A DNA stretch of 64,000 nucleotides, from assembly GCA_963706605.1 (NCBI GenBank), contig OY970165.1, positions 62,001-126,000 on the forward strand, read 5' to 3'. This document shows, in pieces, positions 29,832-38,813 of the stretch. This DNA is from VRUE01 sp963706605. Lineage in GTDB: Bacteria > Actinomycetota > Thermoleophilia > Solirubrobacterales > 70-9. The stretch's first letter is position 1. Each line of letters starts with the position of its first letter. The translations under genes and the position numbers were made by a program. The notes under the pieces are model-generated. The model worked only from the letters and a program-made list of their open reading frames with translations, had not been told where the DNA came from and did not search any database.

Positions 29832-31194
29832 CCCGTTTCAGGCGGCAGATGAAGAAACCGGTCGTGCAGTCTCGATCGGGACGGAGCTGCAGGCAACGGG
29901 GGTCATGGGGCGAGGTGAGGCCCGGCGCGAGCGCGCCGAGGTCGTCCACGGTGAGTGGCGGCACCTCCCCCTCCGCGGCGGCGTCGAGCAGCGCCGCGAT
30001 CCGCTCCTCGTTCTCACGGCGCGAGACCGTGCAGGTGGCGTAGACGAGGGTCCCGCCCGGGCGCAGAGCGGCAACGGCCTTGGCGAGGATGCGGTCCTGG
30101 ACGTCGGTGAGGCGCTCGATCGTCCGCGGCGACTTGCGCCAGCGGGCATCGGGGCGAGAGGCCAGAGCGCCGAGGTCCGAGCAGGGCGCGTCGACCAGCA
30201 CTCGGTCGAAGCCGGGCGCCATCGGCGTCTCCGCCGCGTCGACCTCGACCACGGTGACGCTGCGCAGGCCCAATCGGCGCACCTGCCCGGCGACCTCGGC
30301 CGCCCTCTCGGGGTCCGGCTCGACCGAGATCACCTCGCCGCGATCGCCCATCCGGGCGACGATCTGGCCGGTCTTGATCCCAGGGCCGGCGCAGAGGTCG
30401 AGCAGGTGCTCGCCGGGCTGGGGGTCGAGCACCTCGACCACCGCGGCCGAGCCCCGGCTCTGTGGCGTCAGCTCCCCGGCCGCGACCCTTTCGGGAACCG
30501 CCGCGCCGGTGCGGCCGGCGACGACAATCTGCTCCGGCGCGGCGAGGGGCCACGGCCCCGCGGCTGCCGCGGCCTCCACCCCAGCCTCCCGCAGACCGGC
30601 CAGAGCAGCGTCCGGTTCGCTGCGCAGCGTGCTCACGCGCAGCGCGACCTCAGCCGGCTCGTTACAGGAGGCAAGCAGCGAACGGACCGACTCCGGCCCC
30701 AGCTCCTCCCACCACATCCGCGCCAACCAGAGGGGTGCAGAGTGGGCGATCGCGGCGCGCTCGGGGGTCGAGTCGTCGCCGAGCAGCTCCTCGCTCAGCT
30801 CGGCGCGCTCACGAGCGGCCCGCCGCAGCACCGCGTTGACCAGGCCGGCGGCGTGGGCGGCACCGGCCCCCTTGACCAGCTCGACCGCCTGGTCGACGGC
30901 GGCGTGGTCAGGGGTCCCGTCGGCAAACAGCAGCTCGTAGAGACCGAGTCGCAGGCCGGCGGCGACCGGCGGGTCGAGCAACCGCAGCGAGCGTTCCGCG
31001 AGCCGCTCGATCGCCGCGTCGGTCGTGCCCCGGCGCTGCACCGCGCCAAACGTGAGGCGCTGCGCCTGGGCGCGGTCGCGCCCCTCCAGGCGCTGGGCGT
31101 CGGCCGCCTCGCGGAAGACCTGCTCGGTGTGCGCGTCCTGCTCGAAGGTCGCCCGGATCGTCTCGAAGGCGAGAACGCGGGCGGGAGAGATCAC
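29815..31194 (-). CDS. rsmB: 16S rRNA (cytosine967-C5)-methyltransferase RsmB
   Basis: Methylates C967 of 16S rRNA. GTG 31194 is taken as the start because it overlaps the fmt stop (GTGA) and opens the NusB-like domain (VISPARVLAFETIRATFEQ). The 459 residues then include the SAM motif LLDLCAGPGIKTGQIV and the two catalytic cysteine motifs DAPCSDLGALASRPDARW and YATCTVSRRENEER. The fmt-rsmB order is standard. Confidence 0.95.
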   Translation of the reverse strand: MISPARVLAFETIRATFEQDAHTEQVFREAADAQRLEGRDRAQAQRLTFGAVQRRGTTDAAIERLAERSLRLLDPPVAAGLRLGLYELLFADGTPDHAAVDQAVELVKGAGAAHAAGLVNAVLRRAARERAELSEELLGDDSTPERAAIAHSAPLWLARMWWEELGPESVRSLLASCNEPAEVALRVSTLRSEPDAALAGLREAGVEAAAAAGPWPLAAPEQIVVAGRTGAAVPERVAAGELTPQSRGSAAVVEVLDPQPGEHLLDLCAGPGIKTGQIVARMGDRGEVISVEPDPERAAEVAGQVRRLGLRSVTVVEVDAAETPMAPGFDRVLVDAPCSDLGALASRPDARWRKSPRTIERLTDVQDRILAKAVAALRPGGTLVYATCTVSRRENEERIAALLDAAAEGEVPPLTVDDLGALAPGLTSPHDPRCLQLRPDRDCTTGFFICRLKRDDEQR

Positions 31195-32096
31195 AGCGCA
31201 GGCACGCGATGGCCCCGCAGGTAGGCGTCCGCAGCCATCGGCTTGCCGCCCGGCGGCTGCACGACCTCCAGCCGCAGCGCTCCCCGGCCGCAGCCCAGTA
31301 GCAGCGCCCCCCACTCGGCCTTCACCAAGCCAACCTTGACGCTGACGTCGACGGCGCGGGCGCGTCGCACGCCCAACCGGTGTTCGCCGCCGATCTCCAG
31401 GTAGGCGCCTATGTGCGGGGTGAGGGCGCGAACCGTGCGAGCCAGCTCGGCGGCGGGCCGCCCCGGGTCGAGACGGCGCTCGGCAGGGTCGATCTTCTCG
31501 GCGTAGGTCACCCCGTTCTCATCCTGGTCGACGAACGCGAGCTGTCCCTTCTCATTCAGGTCGAGGGCATCGACGAGCACTTCGCCGCCCTGCGTCGCCA
31601 ACTTCTGAGAGAGGCTCTCGAAGTTGTCCTCGGGACCGATCGCGAGCTCCTCGCACATGGCCACGGGGCCCGAGTCAAGACCCGCGGTGAGACGCATCAC
31701 GCAGACCCCGGTGCGCGCGTCGCCGGCCATGATCGCCCGCTCGATCGGCGCCGCGCCGCGCCAGCGGGGCAAGAGCGAAGGATGGACGTTGAGCAGCGGC
31801 AGCTCCGAGAGCAGCGGCTCACGGATCAGCTGCCCGAACGCGCAGACCACCACGGCCTCGGGTCGCGCCGCGCGAATTCGCTCCAGTGCAGCCTCGTCGT
31901 TGACGTTCTCGGCCTGCAACCGGTCGATCTCCAGCTCGGCGGCCATCACCGCGGCCGGCGGCGGTCCGCTTCTCCGCCCCCGCCCCTTGGGGCGATCGGG
32001 GGGCGTCACGACCAGCTGCGGTCGGTGGCCGGATTCGGCCAGGCGACCGAGCACCGCGGCAGCGAAGTCCGAGGTTCCGAGGTAGACGGTCCTCAC
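31191..32096 (-). CDS. fmt: Methionyl-tRNA formyltransferase
   Basis: Formylates initiator Met-tRNA using 10-formyl-THF. The 301 residues begin MRTVYLGTSDFAAAVL and contain the catalytic stretch LLNVHPSLLPRWRGAAPIERAI (Asn-His-Ser, about 104-125) and AGLDSGPVA (Asp), followed by the C-terminal OB-like tRNA-binding domain. It overlaps def by 4 bases, the usual def-fmt pair. Confidence 0.97.
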   Translation of the reverse strand: MRTVYLGTSDFAAAVLGRLAESGHRPQLVVTPPDRPKGRGRRSGPPPAAVMAAELEIDRLQAENVNDEAALERIRAARPEAVVVCAFGQLIREPLLSELPLLNVHPSLLPRWRGAAPIERAIMAGDARTGVCVMRLTAGLDSGPVAMCEELAIGPEDNFESLSQKLATQGGEVLVDALDLNEKGQLAFVDQDENGVTYAEKIDPAERRLDPGRPAAELARTVRALTPHIGAYLEIGGEHRLGVRRARAVDVSVKVGLVKAEWGALLLGCGRGALRLEVVQPPGGKPMAADAYLRGHRVPAL

Positions 32097-32779
32097 GCGT
32101 CGGTGCGAGGCTCGCGATGCTCTTCGGCGTCCCGTGCCTCGTCTCCCTCGGCCGCGGGGCTGAAGCTGCCGCCCTCGCGCAGCGCCCGCAGCGCCGCCTT
32201 GCGCTGGGCGCGCGGAGCATGGTCGAGGATCAGCACGCCGTCGAGGTGATCGATCTCGTGCTGGAGGATGCGCGCCTCCAGGCCCGAGGCCTCGATTTGG
32301 ATCGGCTCCCCCTCGACGTCGAGCGCGCTGACCCGAACGTGGAGCGAGCGCTCAACGTCCATCGCCACCCGCGGCAGGCTGAGGCAGCCCTCTTCGGCTG
32401 TGGCCGCCTCCTCGGAGCGCCACTCGATCGAGGGGTTGACGAGGCCGGTCGGCTCGCAGTCGGTCCCCGCCTGGAGGACCAGGACACGGCGCAGAACGCC
32501 CAGCTGGGTGGCGGCCAGGCCGACCCCCAGCCCGTCGCGCATGATCGCGATCATGCGATCGACCTCGGCGCGCAGCTCCGGGCCGAACCCGGAGACCGGC
32601 GAGGCCCTGCTCTTGAGGACCGGATCGCCGAACTTGATGACCTTGGCCAGCGCCGCTTCACGCCGCTCCAGCAGCTCCGCTTCGAGCTGCTCGCGCTCCG
32701 TCTCGGCCCTGACCGACCCTTCGTCGCTCACAGGATCGATTGTATGGATCGGCCCACCGTTACTGAGGGTCGACGTCAA
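32093..32779 (-). CDS. def: Peptide deformylase
   Basis: Removes the formyl group from new proteins. The three metal-site motifs are intact: GVGLAATQLG (near 85-94), EEGCLSLP (zinc Cys) and HEIDHLDGVL (zinc His pair, catalytic Glu). The 228-residue reading has an acidic ~45-residue N-terminal extension before AKVIKFGDPVL. It overlaps the priA end by 20 bases, and an alternative GTG at 32731 would avoid most of this. Coupled to fmt. Confidence 0.95.
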   Translation of the reverse strand: MTSTLSNGGPIHTIDPVSDEGSVRAETEREQLEAELLERREAALAKVIKFGDPVLKSRASPVSGFGPELRAEVDRMIAIMRDGLGVGLAATQLGVLRRVLVLQAGTDCEPTGLVNPSIEWRSEEAATAEEGCLSLPRVAMDVERSLHVRVSALDVEGEPIQIEASGLEARILQHEIDHLDGVLILDHAPRAQRKAALRALREGGSFSPAAEGDEARDAEEHREPRTDA

Positions 32780-34946
32780 CGCTTATCGCCACCTCGCGGA
32801 GAGTGCGGTCGGCGGCCAGGCGCTCCACCGCGTCGCCGATCGCCGCGACCGTCGCCTCACGGTCGTCGGCCTTGGTCAGCAAACGGCGCCGGTGGCGGTT
32901 GCGGACACGGAACATCGGCGCCGGGCCGAGCAGATCGGTGTCGTTCGGCAGCGTCTCGGCCAGGAGCGCGGCCAACCTCGAAGCCGCCTCGTCGAGGCGC
33001 GCCTCGGACTCCGACTTGAGCACGACCCGAACCAGGTGCGAGAAGGGTGGATAGCGAAGCACTCGGCGGCGCTCCACCTCCTCGGCGAGGAAGGTCGCGG
33101 CGTCGTGGCGGGCGGCGTGGGCCACGCTGGACGCTTCCGGCGCAAGGGTCTGGACGATCACCTCTCCCCCGGCCTTTCCCCGACCGCTGCGCCCCGCCAG
33201 CTGGGTGACCATCGCAAAGGTGCGCTCGCCGGCGCGGAAGTCGGGGAAGCGCAGGGTCGCGTCGGCGTCGACAATCGCGCTCAGGGTCACCTCCGGGAAG
33301 TCGTGGCCCTTGGCGACCATCTGGGTGCCGACGAGCACGGCACTCTCCGCCTCGCCGAAGCCGGCGAGGATGCGGGCGTGGGCTCCGCGCCCGGCGGCCA
33401 CGTCGGAATCGAGCCGGAAGATGGGCATCGGGTCGAGCCGCTCCGCCAGCAGCGCCTCGACCTGCTCGGTTCCCGCGCCCGCACGCGAGAGCGTCGTCGA
33501 GTCGCAGTCGGGACAGACGCTTGGCAGCGGCTCGGTGTGAGCGCAGTGGTGACAGACGACCCGACTCGCATGGCGGTGGACGATCAGCGAGACGTCGCAG
33601 TTGGGGCAGCCCCAGTGGCGACCGCAGGACCGGCAGATGAGCCAGGGCGCGAAGCCGCGCCGGTTGACCATCACGATCGCCTTCGCGCCGGCGCTTCGCA
33701 CCCGCTCGAGCTGCCCCCAGGTGGTCGGATGCAACGGGCCCGAGCGCGGGTCTGCCTCGCGCATGTCGAGAACCTCGACCGGCGGCATGCGCCGACCGTC
33801 GACCCGCCGCGGCAGCTCGACCCGCGGCAGCTCCAGCCAGGACTCGGGGCGCGGGGTGGCGGTGCCGGCCACCAGCGCGGCTCCGCATTCCTCGGCGCGG
33901 CGCCGGGCCACGGTGCGGGCGTCGTAACAGGGGTCTCCCTCCTGCTTATAGGAGGGATCGTGCTCCTCGTCGATGACGATCAGCCCCAGGTCCCGGACCG
34001 GGGCAAAGACAGCCGACCGCGGCCCGACGCAAACGTTCGCCTCACCATCGCGGAGGCGCCGCCACTCGTCGTAGCGCTCGCCCGGCGAGAGCGCCGAGTG
34101 CAACACCGCGAAGCGATCGCCGAGCCGCGCCCGGAAGCGCGCCACCGCCTGCGGGGCGAGGCCGATCTCCGGCACGAGGACGATCGCTCCCCGGCCCTGG
34201 GCCAGCGCCGCCTCGACTGCCGCCAGATAAACCTCCGTCTTGCCCGATCCGGTCACGCCGTGCAGAAGCAGCTTGCGCGGCGCCCCGGCCTCGCCGTTCA
34301 ACGCCTCGACGATCTCTGCGACCGCGCGCCGCTGCTCCTCGAGCAGCTCCGGCCGCGCAGCCGTGGCGCCCAGCGCGGCACCCCCCGGCCGTCGCCGCAT
34401 GCGGGAGCTGCGGGTGATGACCAGGCCCCGCTGCTCGAGCCGGCGCAGCACCTGGCGGTCGGACCCCACCGCAGAGGCCAGCTCCGCGGCCGACATCTCG
34501 CCGCCGCGCAGCGCCTCCAGCACCGCCCGCTGCTTGGCCCCCAACCGCTCCCCCCCGGAGAGGGCCTCCTCGCCGAGGGCGGCGATCTCGGCCCGGAGCT
34601 CAGTTCGCGAGCGGACCCGCTGCCCTCCCGAGCCGGTGCCGGGGGGCAGCACCAGCTGCAGGCCCCGCGAGGGAGTCGAGCAGTACTCGTCGGCAACCCA
34701 GAGGCCGAGCCGCACCAGCTCAGCTGGGACGCCAGCCTCGAGCGCTTCGAGCGGCTCGGCAAGGCGCTCGGGTGGCAGCTCGGAGGTGGCGGCCAGCGCG
34801 ACGACGACGCCGAGCGCCCGCCGTCGCCCGAACGGCACCCGCACGACGCTGCCCACCTTGAGGTCGGCCATCTCGGCCGGCAGCCGGTAGTCGAACGGAC
34901 CGCGCAGCGCGCGGGCCGTGGTCAGCGGCTCGACCTTGGCGATCAC
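32760..34946 (-). CDS. priA: Primosomal replication restart helicase PriA
   Basis: Restarts replication at collapsed forks. The 728 residues contain an N-terminal 3'-DNA-binding domain (FDYRLPAE, VRVPFGRR), a helicase core with Walker A HGVTGSGKTEVY, DEEHDPSYKQEGDPCYD and TATPRPESW, and an eight-cysteine zinc domain (CRSCGRHWGCPNC ... CHHC ... CPDC). Walker A is intact, unlike the helicase-deficient PriA of mycobacteria and streptomycetes, so this one should unwind DNA. It heads the operon priA-def-fmt-rsmB-Zn ribbon-rpe. Confidence 0.96.
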   Translation of the reverse strand: MIAKVEPLTTARALRGPFDYRLPAEMADLKVGSVVRVPFGRRRALGVVVALAATSELPPERLAEPLEALEAGVPAELVRLGLWVADEYCSTPSRGLQLVLPPGTGSGGQRVRSRTELRAEIAALGEEALSGGERLGAKQRAVLEALRGGEMSAAELASAVGSDRQVLRRLEQRGLVITRSSRMRRRPGGAALGATAARPELLEEQRRAVAEIVEALNGEAGAPRKLLLHGVTGSGKTEVYLAAVEAALAQGRGAIVLVPEIGLAPQAVARFRARLGDRFAVLHSALSPGERYDEWRRLRDGEANVCVGPRSAVFAPVRDLGLIVIDEEHDPSYKQEGDPCYDARTVARRRAEECGAALVAGTATPRPESWLELPRVELPRRVDGRRMPPVEVLDMREADPRSGPLHPTTWGQLERVRSAGAKAIVMVNRRGFAPWLICRSCGRHWGCPNCDVSLIVHRHASRVVCHHCAHTEPLPSVCPDCDSTTLSRAGAGTEQVEALLAERLDPMPIFRLDSDVAAGRGAHARILAGFGEAESAVLVGTQMVAKGHDFPEVTLSAIVDADATLRFPDFRAGERTFAMVTQLAGRSGRGKAGGEVIVQTLAPEASSVAHAARHDAATFLAEEVERRRVLRYPPFSHLVRVVLKSESEARLDEAASRLAALLAETLPNDTDLLGPAPMFRVRNRHRRRLLTKADDREATVAAIGDAVERLAADRTLREVAISVDVDPQ

Positions 34947-34994
34947 CCACCCAAGTTATGGAGAAAGACGGACGGCCGGATATCCTGCTCCGCG

Positions 34995-35510
34995 ATGAGC
35001 CTCAACCTCAGCCCGGGCGAGCAGCTGATCTTCCAGGGACACCCCTCGTGGCGGGCGATCCTCGGCTTCTACCTGAAAGGCGTCCTGGTCGCAGCGATCA
35101 TCGGCGTCATCGCCAAGCTGTTCGGCGCCGGCAGCGGCACCGTCTTCCTGATCGTCCTGGTCGTGATCGGGCTCACCGTCCTGATCGGCTTCGTCAAACG
35201 CGTCGCGACCACCTACACGATCACCGACCGCCGCCTCAACATCAAGCGCGGCATCGTCTCGCGCGAGGTCCAGGAGACCCGGCTGGAGCGCGTCCAGAAC
35301 GTCAACTACCGCCAGTCGGTCTACCAACGAGTGATGCAGATCGGCGACGTCGACTTCGACACCGCGGCGACCGACGACTACAACTTCGTCTTCGCCGGGG
35401 TCGCCGACCCGAGCGAAGTCGTCCACCGCGTCGACCAGGCCACCGGCACCGGGGCGCCCGGCACCCACGGCCTTGGCGAGCCCCAGCCCCCGGGACGTGC
35501 CGGTTCTTAG
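34995..35510 (+). CDS. PH-domain (YdbS/DUF304-type) membrane protein
   Basis: A 171-residue protein: short N-terminus (MSLNLSPGEQLIFQGHPSWRA), two membrane helices (about 24-40 and 46-64) and one bacterial PH domain (YTITDRRLNIKRGIVSREVQETRLERVQNVNYRQS, DVDFDTAATDDYNFVFAGV). Such proteins sit in the membrane with the PH domain in the cytoplasm; their role is unknown. The last residues (PPGRAGS) and the stop codon come from the 50-bp palindrome at 35494, showing that the element extends into the coding end. Divergent from priA, convergent with metK. Confidence 0.83.
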   Translation: MSLNLSPGEQLIFQGHPSWRAILGFYLKGVLVAAIIGVIAKLFGAGSGTVFLIVLVVIGLTVLIGFVKRVATTYTITDRRLNIKRGIVSREVQETRLERVQNVNYRQSVYQRVMQIGDVDFDTAATDDYNFVFAGVADPSEVVHRVDQATGTGAPGTHGLGEPQPPGRAGS

Positions 35511-35543
35511 CCGCCCATATGGGCGGCTAAGAACCGGCACGTC
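35494..35543. repeat. 50-bp perfect palindrome, copy 3
   Basis: A perfect 25+25 palindrome centred on CATATG, left half starting GACGTGCCGGTTCTTAGCCG. It supplies the final codons and the TAG stop (35508-35510) of the PH-domain gene and ends 20 bases before the convergent metK stop. Confidence 0.9.
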
Positions 35544-35563
35544 TGCTTAGCGGGCGTCGGCTG

Positions 35564-36817
35564 CTAGGCAGGCGTCGCCGCGGCCGAGCCGGCGGCGTCG
35601 CGCAGGACGTCGGCGCGGTCGGTGCGCTCCCAGGTGAAGTCCGGGTCCTCGCGACCGAAGTGGCCGTAGGCGGCGGTCTTCTGGAAGATCGGCCGGTGCA
35701 GGTCGAGGTAGCGGCGGAAGGCGCCGGGGCGGAGATCGAACTCCGCTTCGACCAGGCGTGAGATCTCCATGTCCGGGAGCGTGCCGGTGCCGAAGGTCTC
35801 GACCATCAGCGAGACCGGGCGGGCGACGCCGATCGCGTAGGCGACCTGGACCTCGCAGCGCTGTGCCAAGCCGGCCGCGACGACGTTCTTGGCGACGTGG
35901 CGCGCCGCGTAAGCGGCCGAGCGGTCGACCTTCGAGGGATCCTTGCCGGAAAAGGCGCCGCCGCCGTGGCGGGCCATGCCGCCATAGGTGTCGACGATGA
36001 TCTTGCGACCGGTGAGACCGGCGTCGCCGACCGGGCCGCCGATCACGAACTTGCCGGTCGGGTTGACGAGGAAACCCTCGCGCAGCGCCGCCTCGTCGAA
36101 GAGGCCGGGGACTTCGGCGCCCAGCACCGGCATCACCACGTGCTCCCAGAGGTCGGGCTTGATCGTCTGCTGGGAATCGACGTCCGCGGCGTGCTGGGTC
36201 GAGATCAGGAGCTTTTCCACCGCGACCGGGCGGCCGGCCGCGTAGCGGACCGTGACCTGGGTCTTGCCGTCCGGCCCGAGGTAGTCGAGCGAGCCGTCCT
36301 TGCGGACCGCGGCGAGGCGCTCGGCGAACCGGTGGGCGAGGTGGATCGGCATCGGCATCAGCGCCTCGGTCTCGTCGGTCGCGTAGCCGAACATCATCCC
36401 CTGGTCGCCGGCGCCGGCCTGCAGCAGTTCGTCATCAGCCTCTGAGCCGGTGCGGGTCTCATACGCGGCGTCGACGCCCTGGGCGATGTCGGGCGACTGC
36501 TTGTCGAGCGAGACGAGGACGGAGATGTGGTCGCAGTTGTAGCCGTAGTCGCCGTGGTCGTAGCCGATCTTGCGGATCGTCTCGCGGACCAGCTCCGGCA
36601 CGTCGAGGTGGACGTCGGTCGAGATCTCTCCCGAGACGACCGCCATCCCGGTGTTGACGAGGGTCTCGCAGGCGACCCGGCCCTCGGGGTCATCCGTCAT
36701 CACGGCGTCGAGGATCGCGTCGGAGATCTGGTCGCAGACCTTGTCGGGATGACCCTCGGTGACGGACTCGGAAGTGAAGAGGTACTCGCCCTCGGCGAGC
36801 GGCTGGGTATCTGACAT
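35564..36817 (-). CDS. metK: S-adenosylmethionine synthetase
   Basis: Makes SAM from methionine and ATP. ATG 36817 (MSDTQPLAEGEYLFTSESVTEGHPDKV) is chosen by the family N-terminus and gives 417 residues. Other motifs are GAGDQGMMFGYATDET, FVIGGPVGDAGLTGRK and YGGMARHGGGAFSGKDPSKVDRSAAYAAR. No ribosome-binding site is obvious (TACATTTCCATCC precedes the ATG). It lies 23 bases after der. SAM made here would serve the many methyltransferases in the window. Confidence 0.97.
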   Translation of the reverse strand: MSDTQPLAEGEYLFTSESVTEGHPDKVCDQISDAILDAVMTDDPEGRVACETLVNTGMAVVSGEISTDVHLDVPELVRETIRKIGYDHGDYGYNCDHISVLVSLDKQSPDIAQGVDAAYETRTGSEADDELLQAGAGDQGMMFGYATDETEALMPMPIHLAHRFAERLAAVRKDGSLDYLGPDGKTQVTVRYAAGRPVAVEKLLISTQHAADVDSQQTIKPDLWEHVVMPVLGAEVPGLFDEAALREGFLVNPTGKFVIGGPVGDAGLTGRKIIVDTYGGMARHGGGAFSGKDPSKVDRSAAYAARHVAKNVVAAGLAQRCEVQVAYAIGVARPVSLMVETFGTGTLPDMEISRLVEAEFDLRPGAFRRYLDLHRPIFQKTAAYGHFGREDPDFTWERTDRADVLRDAAGSAAATPA

Positions 36818-36840
36818 GGATGGAAATGTACCGGTGTGCG

Positions 36841-38154
36841 TTACCGGCGGCTGCCCGAGTGCGGGATGAAATCGATAACCAGCGGCACGCCCTCCAGGCC
36901 GTAGGTCTCGCGCATCCGGTTCTCCAGGTGGTAGGCCCAGTCGCGCATGATCAGGCGGCGATCGTTGACCTGGATCGCGACCCGCGGCGGCCGCTCCCCC
37001 ACCTGCGCGGAGTAGTAGAGGCGAAGACGGCGGCCACGCCGCGAGGGCGGCGGCGTCGTCGCCACGACGTCGGCCACGAAGCGGTTCAGCTCCGGCGTCG
37101 GGATCCGCTCGGCGGCGCGATCGGCGAGCTGCAGCGCCTTGGGCAACAGCTTGGCGACGTTGCGCCCGTGCAGCGCCGAGCAGGTGACGGCCTCGGGCCG
37201 CAGCCGCAGCTTGCGCTCGACACGGGCGCGGGCGTCGTCGACGTCGGTCGCGGTCACGTCCCACTTGTTGAGCGCCAGCAGCGTCGCGCAGCCGGCCCGC
37301 ATCGCCATCTCGGCGACGCGCAGGTCCTCCGCGGTGACGCCCTCCGAGGCGTCGCAGACGACGATCGCCACGTCGGCTCGCTCGACCGCCAACTCGGAGC
37401 GCAGCTGCGCGTAGTAGTCGACGGTGCCGGCGACCTTGGAGCGGCGCCGCAGGCCCGCCGTGTCGACCAAGAGGACCAGGCGGTCGTCGACTTCCAGCTC
37501 GGTGTCGATCGCGTCGCGGGTCGTGCCAGCCCGTTCGGAGACGATCACCCGCTCGCTACCGAGGAGGGAGTTGACCAGCGAGGACTTGCCGACGTTGGGA
37601 CGGCCGATCACGGCGACGTGGACCGGCTCCTCGCCGCCGGCCGGCGGTGGCAACTCACCCAGCAGCTCGACCACGCGATCGAGCAGGTCACCGCTGGCGA
37701 GCCCGTGCGTGGCCGATACCGCGATCGGCTCGCCGAGGCCGAGCTGGTGGAACTCGGCACCGAGGTGCTCGTCCTCGGGTCGGTCGACTTTGTTGACGAC
37801 GACGAGAACCGGGGGTTTGCCGCCGCGCAGGGTCTTGGCCAGCTCGGCGTCACCGGCCCGCAGGCCGGCCCGGCCGTCGACGACGAGGAGGACGACGTCG
37901 GCCTCGGCGATGCCGATCCGCGCCTGGTGCTGCACGTCGGCGGCCAGCTCACCCTCGTCGGCGAGGTCGATGCCGCCGGTGTCGAGCAGCTCGAAGGCGA
38001 CGCCGTTCCACTCGCAGCGGACCCGCTTGCGATCGCGGGTGACGCCGGGCTCCGCGTGGGTAACCGCCTCGCGGCCACCGGCCAACCTGTTGATCAGGGT
38101 GCTCTTGCCGACGTTGGGGAAGCCGACGACGGCGACGGTCGGCAAGCGGCTCAT
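36841..38154 (-). CDS. der: Ribosome-associated double GTPase Der (EngA)
   Basis: Essential GTPase for 50S assembly. The 437 residues have two G domains: the first with VAVVGFPNVGKSTLINRL (7-24), DTGGIDLADEG and NKVD; the second with VAVIGRPNVGKSSLVNSLLGSERV (about 180-203), VDTAGLRRRSKV and NKWD. A C-terminal KH-like domain (TPPPSRRGRRLRLYYSAQV) follows. The cmk-der overlap of 4 bases is conserved in actinobacteria, where the two are sometimes fused. Confidence 0.97.
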   Translation of the reverse strand: MSRLPTVAVVGFPNVGKSTLINRLAGGREAVTHAEPGVTRDRKRVRCEWNGVAFELLDTGGIDLADEGELAADVQHQARIGIAEADVVLLVVDGRAGLRAGDAELAKTLRGGKPPVLVVVNKVDRPEDEHLGAEFHQLGLGEPIAVSATHGLASGDLLDRVVELLGELPPPAGGEEPVHVAVIGRPNVGKSSLVNSLLGSERVIVSERAGTTRDAIDTELEVDDRLVLLVDTAGLRRRSKVAGTVDYYAQLRSELAVERADVAIVVCDASEGVTAEDLRVAEMAMRAGCATLLALNKWDVTATDVDDARARVERKLRLRPEAVTCSALHGRNVAKLLPKALQLADRAAERIPTPELNRFVADVVATTPPPSRRGRRLRLYYSAQVGERPPRVAIQVNDRRLIMRDWAYHLENRMRETYGLEGVPLVIDFIPHSGSRR

Positions 38155-38789
38155 GCCAGGCCCCGTTCGCGAGCGAGGGCGACCACGTGCTCGACGACCT
38201 CGTCGAGGCTCAGCCCCGTGGTGTCGATCTCGACCGCGTCGGGCGCGGCGCGCAGGGCGCTGTGCTCGCGGGTCTGGTCGCGCTCGTCGCGCTCGCGCTG
38301 GGCGGCCAGCACCTCGGCCTCGGCCTCGCCGCTCTGGGCGGCGCGGCGGCGGGCCCGCTCCTCGGCGGAGGCGGTGAGGAACACCTTGAGCGGCGCTTCG
38401 GGGCTGACCACGGTGCCGATGTCCCTTCCCTCGGCGACGTAGCGGCCGGCGTCGATCAGCTCTCGCTGCTTCGCCACCAGCGCCTCACGCACCGGCGCGT
38501 GGACGGAGACCCGCGAGGACGCCTCGGTCACCCGCGGCTCGCGGATCCTGGCACCGACCTCGCGTCCTTCCATCTCGACCCGCTCGCCCTCGAGCTCGAT
38601 CCCCACCGAGCGCGCCAGCTCGCCCATCGCCTCGGCGGCGTCGAGATCGGCGCCGCGCTCGATCCCGGCTAGGGCGACGCACCTGTACATCGCCCCCGAG
38701 TCGAGGTAGGTGAAGCCGAGCGCCGCCGCGACCGCGCGGGCAACCGTTGACTTGCCGGCCCCGGCGGGCCCGTCGATCGCGATGACCAT
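38151..38789 (-). CDS. cmk: Cytidylate kinase
   Basis: Phosphorylates CMP/dCMP. The 212 residues begin MVIAIDGPAGAGKSTVARAVA (P-loop) and contain LDSGAMYR (31-38), RDIGTVVSPEAPLKVFLTASAEERARRR and the LID/terminal region. It follows aroA, as in many bacteria (aroA-cmk), and overlaps der. Confidence 0.96.
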   Translation of the reverse strand: MVIAIDGPAGAGKSTVARAVAAALGFTYLDSGAMYRCVALAGIERGADLDAAEAMGELARSVGIELEGERVEMEGREVGARIREPRVTEASSRVSVHAPVREALVAKQRELIDAGRYVAEGRDIGTVVSPEAPLKVFLTASAEERARRRAAQSGEAEAEVLAAQRERDERDQTREHSALRAAPDAVEIDTTGLSLDEVVEHVVALARERGLA

Positions 38790-38813
38790 GACGCGGCAGG
38801 GTATGCCTGGGGC

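Noticed and set aside
33937..33956. CCCTCCT-GCTTAT-AGGAGGG hairpin inside priA
   Set aside because: It encodes the conserved helicase segment SYKQEGDPC, so the 7-bp pairing is explained by protein constraint.
36820..38442. A 540-codon plus-strand open frame opposite der and cmk, and a 1,080-codon one opposite priA and def
   Set aside because: Their translations lack any recognisable motif and mirror the minus-strand Der, Cmk, PriA and Def, which carry full family motifs. Long antisense frames are expected at this GC content.
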